From Anoplopoma fimbria (Eukaryota; Chordata; Actinopteri; Perciformes; Anoplopomatidae), in the NCBI RefSeq assembly GCF_027596085.1, contig NC_072452.1:4646814-4710813 (forward strand): DNA of 64,000 bases, in the 5' to 3' direction. Each line of letters starts with the position of its first letter. The stretch's first letter is position 1. Below the pieces are notes generated by a model. It ran no database searches. It saw only the letters and a list, made by a program, of their open reading frames with translations, and was not told where the DNA came from. Below are positions 1 through 12,459 of this stretch, in pieces. Made by a program: the position numbers and the translations under genes.

Positions 1-2
1 AT

Positions 3-389
3 GCTGGGAAGAACACCTACCAGTATTTCAACAGGGAGCAGGGCTCAATCAATCCAGGATGGAGACTAAAGACACCAGAAGAGTACATGAAGGCAACCGG
101 TATCCAGCCGCAAATTTCAAAATGGTTTTTCGACAGTGTCGGAAATTTGGATGAAGCAATAGAGCGCTACTCAGAGGAAGGTGACGATGTTATGCATGGA
201 GACAGAATGGCATTTTTACACCTCCTAAAACGGTTGCTGGAACTGGATGCTGAGAAAAGAATCACCCCCGGTCAAGCCCTAAACCATTGTTATGTTACAA
301 TGATTCACCTGGAAGAAGACATGGACACCAGCTCTTATGAACAAGCTGCCTTTGAGTTGACCCCCCTGGATTATTCAGATGAATGGTAA
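3..389 (+). CDS. HIPK-like protein kinase, last coding exon (partial)
   Basis: The frame starting at base 3 stays open to a TAA at 387-389 and encodes the end of a CMGC-group Ser/Thr kinase domain. It reads through a W-R-L-K-T-P-E-E-Y segment, then LLKRLLELDAEKRITPGQAL, then NHCYVTMIHL. These match subdomains X-XI of homeodomain-interacting protein kinases, where the R of KRITP is the conserved subdomain XI arginine. The protein stops about 30 residues after the domain, so it lacks the long C-terminal region of HIPK1-3. That fits the short HIPK4-like or fish-expanded HIPK-like kinases. The exon begins before base 1, so the catalytic lysine, HRD and DFG motifs cannot be checked. It lies upstream of il1rapl2 exons on the same strand and probably sits inside an il1rapl2 intron. 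The HIPK family call is firm; the exact paralogue is unknown. Confidence 0.8.
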   Translation, partial: AGKNTYQYFNREQGSINPGWRLKTPEEYMKATGIQPQISKWFFDSVGNLDEAIERYSEEGDDVMHGDRMAFLHLLKRLLELDAEKRITPGQALNHCYVTMIHLEEDMDTSSYEQAAFELTPLDYSDEW

Positions 390-428
390 GACTAATGTAC
401 AGATATTCAAAAAATTTACACCTAATTT

Positions 429-463
429 GTGGGTTTTCTCCGGGTACTCCGGTTTCCTCCCAC
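429..463 (+). repeat. SINE-body fragment
   Basis: Short match to the middle of the tRNA-headed SINE seen whole at 31848-32216 (the TCTCCGGGTACTCCGG region). No ends or target duplication are visible. Confidence 0.5.
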
Positions 464-572
464 TATATAAATATGAGCAGTTTCTGTTAATTATTCTGTC
501 ACTGAAAGAGGAAGTGAATTCCTTCTTCAGATGGCAATAACACTAATCTACATTATTTCAGCACATGCAATC

Positions 573-645
573 TGTGGGTTTCCTCCGGGTTCTCCAGTTT
601 CTCCCACAGTCCAAAGATATGCAGGTTATGTTAATTGGTCTGTGT
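573..645 (+). repeat. SINE-body fragment
   Basis: Second short match to the same SINE body (CTCCCACAGTCCAAAGATAT, then GTTAATTG), about 110 bp after the first and in the same orientation. The two may be remains of one broken insertion. Confidence 0.55.
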
Positions 646-3534
646 CAGCATTGTTAAATACTGATCTGGCCTTGATATGATCTTGCAATAAAAAAAAATA
701 AAAAATAAAAAATAAAAAAATTATATTGATATATGATTCATTATTGTAATTGAGAATTTAGGAAAAATTAAAAATGCCTACAAAGTGTTTTATGATTCTA
801 AAGGTTTGCAGTGACGTAAAGTAACGTTAAACTCATTTGTAACTTTAGAACAGCAGCAAGGTGTAACATAACATGCACCCAAAGCAAGACGAGGGGAATA
901 ATGGCTGAAGCCTGATGGTGGTGCTAGACCAAAGTGTGACCATTAGGAATAACAACTTTCACTTGATTTTCAGATGTCATATTAAGATCAGTTTATATTT
1001 TTTGCTGATATATGGGAGATGATAAGAAGAACAAGAACATTTAGTTTCTTAAAAACATTTTACAAAATCGAATATTGATGAACAGAAAATAATCATTATT
1101 GTTATTATTGTAATCTTGAGATAATGAAATAATGAATTAGTTTATCACGAAAAAGCAAAAGATTGTTTTCCTCATATTACTTCGAATGTTTGGGTTAAAT
1201 CAGCTGCATTAGATGAATTGAAACAGCCCATATCGAGCTGACAAAGATGGACTTGGTGAAGATAGCGGAATACACATGTGACTACGTCCAGTTTTCAAAT
1301 ATGATGTTAACATACATACAACATTTTTCTGTTGCTAAAAAAAAGGAAATTATCTCTGGCTACGCAACACAAAATTAAGCATTTTTCCCTTTCCCAGAGT
1401 TTTCCTATAATAATACATTTAATCTTATTTCCATTTATGTATTTTGTATGTACCCTGGTTAACAACTTTTTTTTTAAACAGTAAGTATCCTTCAACTAAT
1501 TTCCCCAAGTCCATCACTGTAAGCTAAAGCTGTGCTGTTTTAAAAACATTCAACATCAGATGATTTGACCCAAGAGTTTAATGAAATTTCTTGTTTTCTC
1601 TAGGAAACCAATTAATTAACTTCAAGAGTGTTTGAATCATGTCAGTTTAGGGCTTTTGTATAGGACAGATAGGCATCACAGTCCTTTTTACCTGTGAAGA
1701 GAGACAAAGAGTGAGTGAGAGAACACAAGTACAGGGCTGGTAACACTTAGTTTGAATTATTTCAAACTAAGCATCGCTGGTTATATTTTCATTTCAGAAA
1801 TCACTTTTCTGATCACTTTCAAAGCCAAGTTTAACATATGACCTCCTAATAAATGTGAACAACATGAAATCATTACTCCCATTAATATTTAATAAAATGA
1901 AAACAATTAAATATATATATATATATATATTTAGTTGAACATTTTGGAAAAATGTAAAATGCTTTCTGATTACTTGAAGGATGAATTCACCTACATCCCT
2001 CACTTGACTGTCATAATTTAAAGGGACAGTGTGTAACATTTAGGAGCGTTTATTGGCAGGTATTGAATATAATATTCATCCTAACAGCAGCCCAGAATGG
2101 ACACTGGCTCTAGCGAGAGCTTTGTGCGTTTTACGTTATCTGAAGGTAGGGATGCATTTAGAAACCCGGTATTAAACAGGCCCCGTTGCTAAATTATTAA
2201 AGATCGTAATATTCTCTACACCATATACTATCCAATAAAGACATACAATGCAAAAAAATAAACAGATGTTCCCACTGAAGTGCTCATTTACATATTAATA
2301 TCCCCAAAGAAAGGCAACATTTAATAATAGATCTTGGTATGTAATAGCATAATTTCCAGTTGACATTGTTAAGATAGCTTACAGTGTTGTTAAAAGACAC
2401 ACATCATGTAATTTACAGGTATAAAACAGGTATTTTGGGTTTCTACTAGCAGATGTTTACAAGCTTTAATGTTCAAAAAACTCTTTATTTTTCTCAGACT
2501 GTCTGTCTGTATATATTGAATTCTTCCTCTGTCTAAAACGCTCCGTTTTAGCTCATTTCAACGGAATTACGTTGCTAGGCAACAGCTTGGGTCCTTCTTT
2601 ACTTCCTGTCAGTTGATGTCATACAGATAAGCTGTGTCCCAATTCAGCGGCCTCATCCATTCAAAAATAATTACAAGTATGCACATTTGATGTGAATATA
2701 AACTTCTGCACATCACCAGGACATAGCTGCCATCAATGGAGGACCTCAACACCCATTGGTGCAGGAAAACGCCAACACGATTATCAGGGACCCCAATCAC
2801 TTCAGCCATTCATGTTTGTTGGATGTAATTAAACTATTTATATTGAAACTATCACAATCACTGAACCAATGTGATTTTCCTCAGACTTAAACTTTTATTA
2901 CATTGACTTAATGTGATTATTCCAAAGTAAAATGTAACATTAATACATTGATAGAATGATTTTTCCTATTTTTGTCACATGTATGCAAACAATTGCATAC
3001 ATGGGACAAATTCCATAACAGTATACAGTACAAGGATGTTCAGTATCAAACTACAGAGTTATGTTAAGCTACAGCTAAAGAAAGAACATGTCCAGTTGCT
3101 TCTGTGTCCATTAAAAGCTAACAGAGCTCTATATGCCCTCATAAGTTATCAATAAATGTCATGATCATTAACTTCAGCTTTAAAGTCCTTTAAGGTGTTG
3201 CTGCTGTGTTTCCTGGTTTTGTGTGAGTTCAAAATGCCATGTACATTAGTTTGAAATGTACATCCTACAAATGCAAGAGGCACAGTCTGGTGTCGCTTCA
3301 GATGAGTACTGATATGAAGGATATGCCTTCCTCACTAAAAGTTTTGGCAAGAAACTTATCTTTCAGCTATACAGCCAGCTTGGCATTATATTCTCCTACA
3401 CCGCATTCTCCAAGGAACAGACGGGTTGTTGTGTTTGGCAATGCAGCCCAAAGTTCTTTGCTTTAAGTGTTCTTGAAGTTCTTTAAGTAAAAACTGGAAA
3501 GCAAAGTTATATTTGTCCTCCCCTTTTTCTTTGC

Positions 3535-3625
3535 TGATCCGAAAAATTATCCGATCCGTGAACTCAAAACCGTGATACGAACCGAACCATGAGTTTTGTT
3601 ACACCCATAATTGAATTAGTTGTTT
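3535..3625 (-). mobile_element. hAT-like transposon end, fragment
   Basis: On the minus strand the sequence begins TATGGGTGTAACAAAACTCA and continues with GGTTCGG and TTTTGAGTTCACGG words, which are typical of the ends of abundant fish hAT elements. No partner end or 8-bp duplication was found, so this is a low-confidence family call. Confidence 0.4.
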
Positions 3626-4186
3626 TTTTTGGTTTTAAACTAAGTATGCTTCCTTTCTTATTTATATTCAAAAGGTAATTCGCAAACATTATGTTTGTTT
3701 TAAAAAAATAAAGATATTTTAAAACTTACTGTATGTAGGGTCTGTTTTAACTGGCTTTGCAGTGCATTCACCCTTCTTTTACTTGGGGAACACAACCTTG
3801 TAGACAGCTGTTCCTGTAGATGTTGTTGGTGCTCACGGTTCTCATTTTAGTAACGTTAGCTGCCTTGGTTTTTTAGACATTACACATCTACAAATAATAT
3901 ATCTACTTACCGGATGTGATCCTGAACCGCCCTCGTCTTTCAGTAGTAAGCGTTTAGATAAAACAGCCGTAAACTGTGTCCAGTTTTAAAAGTTGTCCTC
4001 GGTAAATTGCAGTAAATTTAGCCACTTCTTATTCAGGTCATCTTCCTTTGAGGGTTTATACAAAGAACACTTCCTTTCGCAGAGCAGAACACAGCGTCTG
4101 TTTGACATGACGGTCGCAAACCAAATTATTCCAACGGAGCATCCAGCTCCCGTTTCCTGGCTTTGTTTGAGGGCGCGACGAACTAG

Positions 4187-4237
4187 CGCCTTCACTTCCG
4201 TAACATCATGACTCATAATGTTACGGAAGTGAAGGCG
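4187..4237. repeat. Perfect 20-bp inverted repeat, 11-nt loop
   Basis: Arm CGCCTTCACTTCCGTAACAT (4187-4206) and its exact reverse complement at 4218-4237 are separated by CATGACTCATA. The match stops abruptly outside the arms. It could be the core of a foldback or hAT-derived element, or a template-switch product. Confidence 0.85.
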
Positions 4238-5195
4238 AGAATTAAATTGAGCCGTTTCAGGCAGCTTACCCTCCCCCTTCTGAGGGGGACTGTGACTCCC
4301 TTTAGGTGTGGACTTCAGCTATACAACTCTACGGACCTTTTACATGTACAAAAATATATAGAACACACTAAAGGCAAGGGAAAAAGTGGTAAAGCATAAT
4401 ATGGCCTCTTTGAGAGTGGTTGGTAAATGAGGCCCTTTGATATCAACCTCATATCTGTACATCCAAAACAGAGCTTAAGTCAAGAAAGGTAAGGCAAGCT
4501 TCGCAAATAAAACACCAATTAACAACGCTTACGTCTTATTTATATACCAACCTTAGAACCTTTACTGTAAAGACGCCAATGGAAGCTGCACATTCAACCG
4601 CACCCAGCTGTTGTTTGCCAGGAAATACTTACAGATGATATTTCCATCTGTTACCACAACTAGTTTTTACATTACTCCTTTTGTGAAAGTTTAACAAATG
4701 AGACATAAGATGTTGATTAGTCAGCATTAGAAGTGCTGGTAGGTGTTTTCAGTTTGGACAGAACCAGGATAGCTTTACCCCCTTTAGCTTAAATGCTAAG
4801 CTAGGCTAACAAGCTACATGCTAAACGCACAGACACCAGGCTGATGTTATTCTTCTCATGGCAAGCAAGAAATAATCAAAATGTTATACCATTTCTTCAA
4901 GTATCACGGTGAAGAGGGAAAGCTTACTTTGTTATCATCATTTTAGTGTGAAATCCTATTTTATCATTTATGTCTATGTAAATGATAAAAAAAAAAAATA
5001 ATAGGAACACATTCGCTTTCCATAGATTTAATTTGGTAGGTTTTTTTTGTACTGCTTTACAGTATTTCTAAAAAAGTAAATTGCGAGGCACTGACTACAT
5101 TTTGATCTTCACATCATTTTGAATGAGGTCCCTCTCTTACTCTCTGCTTGCTCTATTTAGCTTTAACTTTGCCTCCATGCCTCTCTCTCTCCCAG

Positions 5196-5341
5196 CCTAC
5201 ATTGAGGACTTGGCTCGTAGCGTGGAGCAGAGCAGACGTTTAATCATCGTTTTGACTCCGGAGTTCGTTGCCAAGAGAGGGTGGAGCATCTTCCAGATAG
5301 AGACGCGCCTCCACTCCATGCTGGTTACCGGGGAGATCAAG
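5196..5341 (+). CDS. il1rapl2: il1rapl2 exon: TIR domain, middle
   Basis: Acceptor CTCTCTCTCTCCCAG precedes the exon. The first two bases complete a codon begun upstream. It encodes [11 protein letters not shown] through TGEIK; donor GTGATG follows. Confidence 0.87.
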
Positions 5342-8300
5342 GTGATGATTTGGGAAGTTAACTGGAAATACCAAAAAATATGGGAGGAAGGCATGTGCCC
5401 TGATCACATTATTCCATTTGTTTGTTGAAGTTGTGAAGGACTTTGCACAACATGGGGAGATGCATCTTAACCGCCTCTACAATCTGTGTTTCTGTGTGTC
5501 CAGGTGATCATGATAGAGTGTGCGGACCTGAAGAATGTCATCAACTACCAAGAGGTGGAAGCACTTAAACATACAATCAAGGTATACGAGTGTTCAAGAG
5601 AGTGGGTTGAAAAGAAGAAGGGATCTGAAGGGTGTCGTTACACACTTGGAGAATAGAAGCGATAAGACGACTCAATGATCTCTTCTCCTCTCCTCAGGTT
5701 CTATCCATCATCAAGTGGAGGGGTCCTAAGAGCAACGAGCTGTCGTCTAAGTTTTGGAAACAGGTTGTCTACGAGATGCCTGCCAAACGCAGAGAGACGT
5801 TGTCCAGACGCCAGGTATACTGCCGATAACAGAAGTCTAAAATTGTCATGTAGACACTTGCATTTTGTGCAGGAGCAAAACCCCAAAACCTCCACATTAA
5901 CTACCAAGTGCAAAAGAGCAATATTTTTTTTTTTTTGCTAAACCCAACTGGGTCCTTAAGTAAAACTTTAAGAGACCTTAAGACCTTAAGAGAGAACAGT
6001 TGAATTTGCACAGTTTAAAGAATAAGCACTGACACACTTTTCCTTCTGCTCATGGACCAAACATATAGTGTATAGCTACAAGTGTTAAGGCAGAAAAGCA
6101 TTATCTCAATAGCATGTCCAGGAGCACACTAAAAAAAGAAAAGATAGCTGCGGAAATAATGTCTACACATTTACTTATGCTCCCCTTGAGGCGCATACAC
6201 TCACAACAAACAGATGGCCTTTGAAATGTCTGCTAAATACAGGTAATGTATGAAAATTGGAGTCACAATGGGGGAAAAAATGTGTACATGTTTACCATGT
6301 GTTAACACCTCGGGTTGTGTATGCCCTGATTAGCAAAGAGATGTTCTGCTGCTGCTTGGCACTGGAGAATAACCACTGAGAAGCAAATACAGAGTGAGCT
6401 ATATGAGCGGAGCAGATGGGCTGCTCACACCTTACGTTCTGTTCATTAGGCCAGGTGAGAACAGTGCCAGTATAACTCACATCTGATAGTCTGCAGTTAT
6501 CCATGCTTGGAGAACCTTTTACAACACAATGTAGCCAAGAAGAGATAAAGTGCTCACTCAGTTCATGGGCCAACATTTCCTAACTTCCTGAAAAATGACG
6601 CAAGAACTCTGAAGAATTCAAGCCATCCATCGTCTCAGCAACATACACTGAATTGCAATAAGCTGTGTTTTGACCCAGCTCACTGCCGCCGCAACCTTGA
6701 AGGATGACATTTAACGGACTGCCTGGATCCATGTGACGTTTTTTCCCTGTCCCAGTCTACTTGGACTTGGATAGCATTAACTGAAATGAACTAAATACAT
6801 AAATGCAACAGAGTGAACATTAGGAAGATAGTTTCAGACCAAAGGAAACAAACAAAAGTTAACATTTCATCCTCCTTGTATTGTCTGAACCTCTTTCATT
6901 TGCGATCATTTCACTCAAAGTGTTGAGTAGTTATTGTCTATACATACACCTGCACTGATATGAGGTACGACATAAGACGTGTGGCAACTGTTGTTTCGAG
7001 ACTAACTTTCAGAATTACAATGAGGTATATTTTATGTGGTATAAAATACTGCGCAGTAAACTTGAACCAAATACAAATGAACGTAATCCACTTAAATAGT
7101 AAGGCCATGAGATGTTATTCTGTATTTTTGGTAATGTCAACAAAGGACAAGTGTGTTTGTTCGACATGATTTTTTTACTTTCCATATTTGTCTTTGGTAC
7201 GAAGCCTTAAAAAAGTCATCCAAATAATTTCCTCTAAATGCTGAACACTTTTATTTTATAAACAAAAGCTACTCAAACAACAGTAAATAGTGTTTTCTGT
7301 TAGGAACTATTTTCAGTTGGGGAGTAAACATATTTGGTGCTCTAGTGAGTGTTTAAAGGAACACGTCATCGTATGCAACATTGATGTGTTTTGAATGTTT
7401 TCTGGACAACAATGGAGCTCTATGGTTCAGAGGAATACACCGGTATAATTAATATGTTAAGTGTTATTTATCTATATACACAACCCACCAATATGTGTCC
7501 TATCACTGTGGTTACATCTACAAGATAAAATCTCGAAAACATAAAATATTTGTGTAAATCTGAGTGAAAACTATGCAACTGTGTTTCGATGGTTACAGGT
7601 GATGGACTCCGGGGAACAGGGCCTCTTTGGTGACCTACAGACCACCGTCTCCACCATTGCCATGACAACCACTTCCGCCTCCTTGGCCCCTCCCAATGAA
7701 AGTCGCCATGGACATCATCAGGTCAGCCATTGCATGTGTATTACTTAAAATAGATGTAGTAACTTAGGCTTGGTGTTTCTAAAAAAACAAGATTGTGTCA
7801 GGTACTCCCTGGTACCTGACACAATCTTGTAAAAAATTTGCGTTGGCATTTATGCAGGCTAGTGGCATGTTATTTGAAATGTAATACAAATGTAACAATG
7901 ATACACATATGTTTGCTCTTTTTAAAGTGTTTGGGTCAAACACATTTTAAAGAGACAGGGCAAATTAGGTTCCTTTGTACTTGAACACACTGTATGCATG
8001 ATTACCTTGATGGCCCATGGTTTGGCCCCATCAAGGACAACAAGTCCGAGTGCTGCTACCCTGGCTGTGATGCCTGTTTTTCCACTATTGTCTGACAATA
8101 CATTTAAAAGATCCACAATTATTGGACCAGACTGGATCCAAAGATGATTATTTGCTTTCACAGAAATGAAAGTATTGGCATACGAACTAAGGTATAATTG
8201 CCTCTTGGACTGACACTCTAGGTGATGAAAGTTAACGGAAAGTAATGTTGTCTCACTACAGGTTGCCTTAGCAGCAGAGATCCCTGACTACAACCAGATG

Positions 8301-9076
8301 ACGTTGCCTCTGGGAGGCGGCCACACTGCCACAGCGGCCCAAATGAGGCACTTCTGCCGCAGCTACGAGTTCCAGCTTCCCCCACAGCCTTCCTCCCTGT
8401 CGCCTCCCTTCCCACCACCCTCCACCGTGCAGTTCTCCACTCTGGGCCCTGGGGGGCGCCACGTCTATTGCAACATCCCCATGACACTGCTGAATGGACA
8501 GGTGGGGAAAAACAAGACAAGTCCACTTCTTGTTTGTTTTTCCCAGTTCCTAGATAGTTTCTAGCATCCAACACAGTGTATCCTTTCATTACATTTCCAT
8601 GCTGTTGTTTATGTGCATGTACCCAGAGTTTTATCACATTAAAAATAAAACCCCTCTTTTCTCCCCAGGGGTTCAGAGCAGATCACTGGGGAACAAGAGG
8701 TCTGTTTGGATAAAAGAAAATGTAGAATTAAAATAGTATCTTCATGTTATCCAACCTAAAATATGTATTTATTTTCACAGACTAGTAAATAGCTGTCATA
8801 TGCAGTATAGTTGTCATATATGTGAGGCATGGTGCACTGTTGGCATGCAATAGTACTTTATATACTGTAGAATGCAGACCCTGTTTTTTCTCTTTTCAAT
8901 TGTAGATTTCTTGCTAGGTTTTGTGATTTGGGGGAGGATTCCTGCTGATCACTGTTTTGCTGTGTTTTTTCCCCCAGGTGCCTCAGAGCAGTACGCTTGG
9001 GAAGAAGCCAGAACTCCACCTGAACAGCACCTTTGTACCGCTCACCAGCAGAGAACTAAGCTCTGACATCTGGTAG
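5196..9076 (+). CDS. il1rapl2: il1rapl2 3' part: six coding exons, TIR tail to stop
   Basis: Encodes the C-terminal part of an IL-1 receptor accessory protein-like synaptic receptor, a type I membrane protein whose cytoplasmic TIR domain recruits partners at the synapse. Coding exons are 5196-5341, 5504-5581, 5698-5814, 7599-7721, 8262-8501 and 8978-9076. Every boundary has AG and GT, and all internal junctions fall between codons. TIR landmarks are [33 protein letters not shown], then IKWRGPKS and [12 protein letters not shown]. The tail contains [24 protein letters not shown] and the terminus SRELSSDIW. The last points favour IL1RAPL2 over IL1RAPL1, whose human protein differs at the tail and ends in SVIW. 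Ectodomain, membrane span and early TIR exons must lie before base 1. No frameshift is visible; the gene looks functional. Confidence 0.87.
5504..5581 (+). CDS. il1rapl2: il1rapl2 exon: TIR domain, box-2 side
   Basis: Exactly 26 codons ([11 protein letters not shown] ... HTIK) between TGTGTGTCCAG and GTATAC. Confidence 0.88.
5698..5814 (+). CDS. il1rapl2: il1rapl2 exon: TIR domain end
   Basis: 39 codons ([10 protein letters not shown] ... LSRRQ) between TCTCCTCAG and GTATAC. It includes the FW motif (box 3) of TIR domains. Confidence 0.88.
7599..7721 (+). CDS. il1rapl2: il1rapl2 exon: post-TIR tail
   Basis: 41 codons beginning [14 protein letters not shown], the stretch most like IL1RAPL2. 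Acceptor GGTTACAG, donor GTCAGC. Confidence 0.87.
7787..7830. repeat. Perfect 19-bp hairpin in il1rapl2 intron
   Basis: Arms 7787-7805 and 7812-7830 are exact reverse complements (ACAAGATTGTGTCAGGTAC) with a 6-nt loop TCCCTG. The flanks are A-rich and not complementary. Confidence 0.88.
8262..8501 (+). CDS. il1rapl2: il1rapl2 exon: proline-rich tail
   Basis: 80 codons, [16 protein letters not shown] through [12 protein letters not shown], with a Pro/Ser-rich middle. Acceptor TCTCACTACAG, donor GTGGGG. Confidence 0.88.
8978..9076 (+). CDS. il1rapl2: il1rapl2 last exon with stop
   Basis: 32 codons then TAG (9074-9076). Acceptor GTTTTTTCCCCCAG. The C-terminus SRELSSDIW matches the IL1RAPL2-type tail. 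Confidence 0.88.
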   Translation: MPQSSTLGKKPELHLNSTFVPLTSRELSSDIW

Positions 9077-11434
9077 AGGGACTTCTCAACTGGTACTGGA
9101 TTGCAGTGTTTAGAGACTGTTTTTACAGTGGCTTTGGAAACGGGATGGACTGGTTGGTCGACTGGTTTTTGGACGTGTACAGCCTTGGTTTTCTTGAAGA
9201 ACTGCTTGACTTGAGGACTGCCTGCAGATTGAACAAAGGACTGCTTTAAAATGTTTAAGTCATGGATTCAAAATTGTTTGATATACTGGCTGAGGACTGC
9301 ATACAGACACAGATTCAGACTGTAAAACTGGTCCTAGGCTGGTTTTGGATATACCATCTGGGTAAAAACTGATACAAGCTAGTTTGTAAGCTAGCTATTG
9401 ATCATTAGAAAGGAGCACTAACATACAACATGACTGGTCATACACTTTTGACTGGTGCAGAGAGTGTGACGACAATATTGAACATGAGAAGTGATGAACC
9501 GGACAAGTCAATGAAGAGGTCCAGGATACTTTGTATGCGCACACAGGAGTCCTGCGTTTGTTGAATAAGCTACCAAGTTGGATCTCGGAGCACAAAAAGA
9601 AGCAAGTATCTTGAAATGCTGTCTGCTCACACACCAGCTGTGGACCCCGGAAAAAAAAGTTGATTTGTCAGCCGCTTAACTACTCGGAAATATTGGTTGA
9701 CTGAAAAACAAAAGTAGCGTAATCTCAGAATGCCAGTCCACCTTCTATCTAGCGGAGTTCTCAGTGTATCCGTCTACCTGTGGACTAGTTGGCTTGTCCG
9801 TAAAGGAGGCAAACTTCAAGCAATGATTTTTGGAATACCAGTCCACCTTAAAACAACAAGTCCACCTCTTGAAATATAATTTCTGGTTTGGTACTTTGAA
9901 GCTATAATGGTTGACTTAAAAGAAATGGATTCCAGCAAGATATCATGATAATAATTGATGTGTGAAGCAATTGCTAAACTTAATTACTGAGAAAGCACAG
10001 TTAGCTGGTGTATATTGAAATGTAGCTAGTTTTTAAGACTAGCTGACTAAAAGGCTGGTTACTTCTTGAGCTAATAGTCACTGAGAGACTGCAAACCAGC
10101 CAGCTCACCTGTAACCCAGTAATCAGCAACTAGAGAACTCATCAAGAGGTGAGCTGGCCCAGAAGCGACCTAACATCTTTTACCACCAAGCTAAAATCAT
10201 GAAGGACTTGGCATTTTCTATTTGCATGACCACCCATTTAGATAAAAAAAATAATCAAATAAATATAGATAAAAGAGTAAATGACACAATCATTACTCGC
10301 AGCCTCTTTTAATATGGAGGTGAAGAAACGTCTTTTGTTGATAAAGTATATTTGTTTTCTGTCCGGCCATGAAGAAATGATAAAAACTGATAAAGGGAAA
10401 AAAGGAGATGTCCCTCCAAAAACATTTTTATTTTACGTTGTTTTATTTAAGAATTGTATGCTTTTAGAAGGTTGATGAGCATTATAACCAGTCTTTGTTT
10501 TTAATGTTTGTTACAATAGTCTCTGTACAGCTTCCATAACTTATGCATAGACCTATACAAGACAGTGATTTGTTCTCTAGAATTTATGTTATCTGTGGGA
10601 GTTGTAACTTCCACATTTTGTGTGAGACCCAGAGCCTCTTTTTGCTTTTATTCTGGTCCTCTTTTCATTGGTGGGTAGATGGATGGATGGATTGATTGGT
10701 GGACGGATGAATGGATTGATGGATGGAGGATGGATGGATTGGTGGGTGGATGGATGGAGGATGGATGGATGGATGGGTGGAAGATGGATGGATTGGATGG
10801 ATGGATTGGTGGGTGGATGGATGGATGGATGGGATGGATGGGTGGAGGATGGATGGATTGGTGGGTGGAAGATGGATGGATTGGATGGATGGGTGGAGGG
10901 TGGATGGATGGGTGGGTGGATGGATGGGTGGAAGATGGATGGATTGGATGGATGGATGGGTGGAGGGTGGATGGGTTGATGGATGGATAGGTGGATGAAG
11001 GGTGGATTGATGGGTGGATGGGTGTGGGGGTGGGTGGGTGCTCACAGCAGTACAACCCTGCTAACGGACTGATGTTTTCAACCTGTCACTCTGGAATCAA
11101 GACCACTACCAGTCAGCCAAAGGGGCCTCACTGCATACAGAGCCGGACTCCAAGCTGAACCAGACCACATTCTTATTTGAGCTTTAAGAAACCAAGATTA
11201 TTACCATAATATTTAAGCAAAATGGATAATGTTCTGAATTTACAAAAGGGTACCGTCATTGTCTTATTTGAACCAATGAATTCTGATATTTGAGATTGTT
11301 TGATACAATTATTAATTATTTGAGTTATATTCGATGGCAATATACAGTATAGTGGTTGTCTTTTGATTTCTGCTAATTTCTTTGACTATTCTTTGGATAT
11401 ATTGGTTGAAATAATTTAACTGAGAGCAAATAAA
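9077..11434 (+). other. Probable il1rapl2 3' UTR
   Basis: No coding sequence is seen after the il1rapl2 stop. Candidate polyadenylation signals AATAAA occur at 10258-10263 and 11429-11434. If the distal one is used, the GGAT minisatellite would be transcribed in the UTR. The true end is unknown. Confidence 0.45.
10672..11038 (+). repeat. Degenerate GGAT tetranucleotide minisatellite
   Basis: About 365 bp of GGAT units with GGTGGGT, GGATT and GGAAGAT variants forming higher-order blocks (for example GGATGGATTGGTGGGTGG). It is open in several frames on both strands (W-M-D-G or H-P-S-I repeats), a by-product of the repeat. Confidence 0.93.
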
Positions 11435-12459
11435 AAAATATAGGAGTTGTTTTATAGATCTTGGATGCCTGTTGTCTGACACAAATGTTATTTCTCCTTT
11501 CTTCTACTTCTCCAATTTCCCTTTGTCTGATTTCATTTTCAGTTTATTGCTCAACCAGACTCTCTGCAAGCTGTTTCCTCGTCTTTTCTTCCAGCTGGCA
11601 TGCACCTCCTGTGTCCTACTCCTCCCACTCTCCTTCTCTTTAACATTTACCTGACTGCTGGTCCACTTCCTCTTCTCCCACAGTTATTTTTGATTCCCTT
11701 ATAATTCTGCTGGTCGTATTGATGGCATTGTAAAACCTTTGGTCCGATTAGGGGAAACAGACTCACACTCTTACGTACTAAAAAACTGTTTCACACTCGG
11801 CTGGGCTAATCTGAGCTGAACTGAGGTTCTGTAAATTGAATAGGAGTTGAGCTATGTTGAGCTGGCAATGTTGCAGTGAATAGAAACCAATTAAAGACAT
11901 TTTAAACGTAACCATTAACACAAGGCAAGCACTTTTTTTTTAATGTATGAAGCACTATGCATTCAGTAGCCAGATATTAAAGTAATAATTAAACATAATG
12001 TTGCAGAGAAAGAAAAGTTGCATATTATTACAATACTTCAAATATTTATTATTTGTTCTTTTAGATAACGCTGCTTCTGGTTATCTGCAAACTAAGCTAC
12101 ACAACTACCTCCGAGGTATCAATGTTTACATTTAACTCTCATAAGGGATAAAACAAGTGTATTTCCGAAAAACCTTTGCACTATTTCTCTAAATATTGGG
12201 ATACAATGTAAAAGGTAAAATGTCTTAATATCTTAATATTCCAATTACTTAGACCTAATTAAACCACAATCTCAAATGTGACCTTAAGACTTGGTTAATT
12301 CATCTTCCACCATTTTAATATAAAATAAATTGAAACAAATGTTGAAGGTTTGAAGTACTGGTCCTCATCACAATACAGATTTTAGTACATGTCCCTATGC
12401 AATTGTATTTTCCTACCACTAATATGTTTAAATTACTGTTGTAATTTTATACATGTTGG

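Larger units (their letters stand above)
390..5195. other. Non-coding stretch between HIPK-like exon and il1rapl2 exons
   Basis: AT-rich sequence with no convincing exon. I looked for the il1rapl2 exon that should precede 5196 (start of the TIR domain) and did not find it. The stretch holds two short SINE-body fragments, a TA run near 1909-1931, a hAT-like end near 3535-3625 and a perfect palindrome at 4187-4237. It is most likely il1rapl2 intron. Confidence 0.6.

Noticed and set aside
10648..11055. Long open frames of Trp-Met-Asp-Gly or His-Pro-Ser-Ile repeats on both strands
   Set aside because: They are by-products of the GGAT minisatellite, open in several frames at once, with no non-repeat coding sequence attached.
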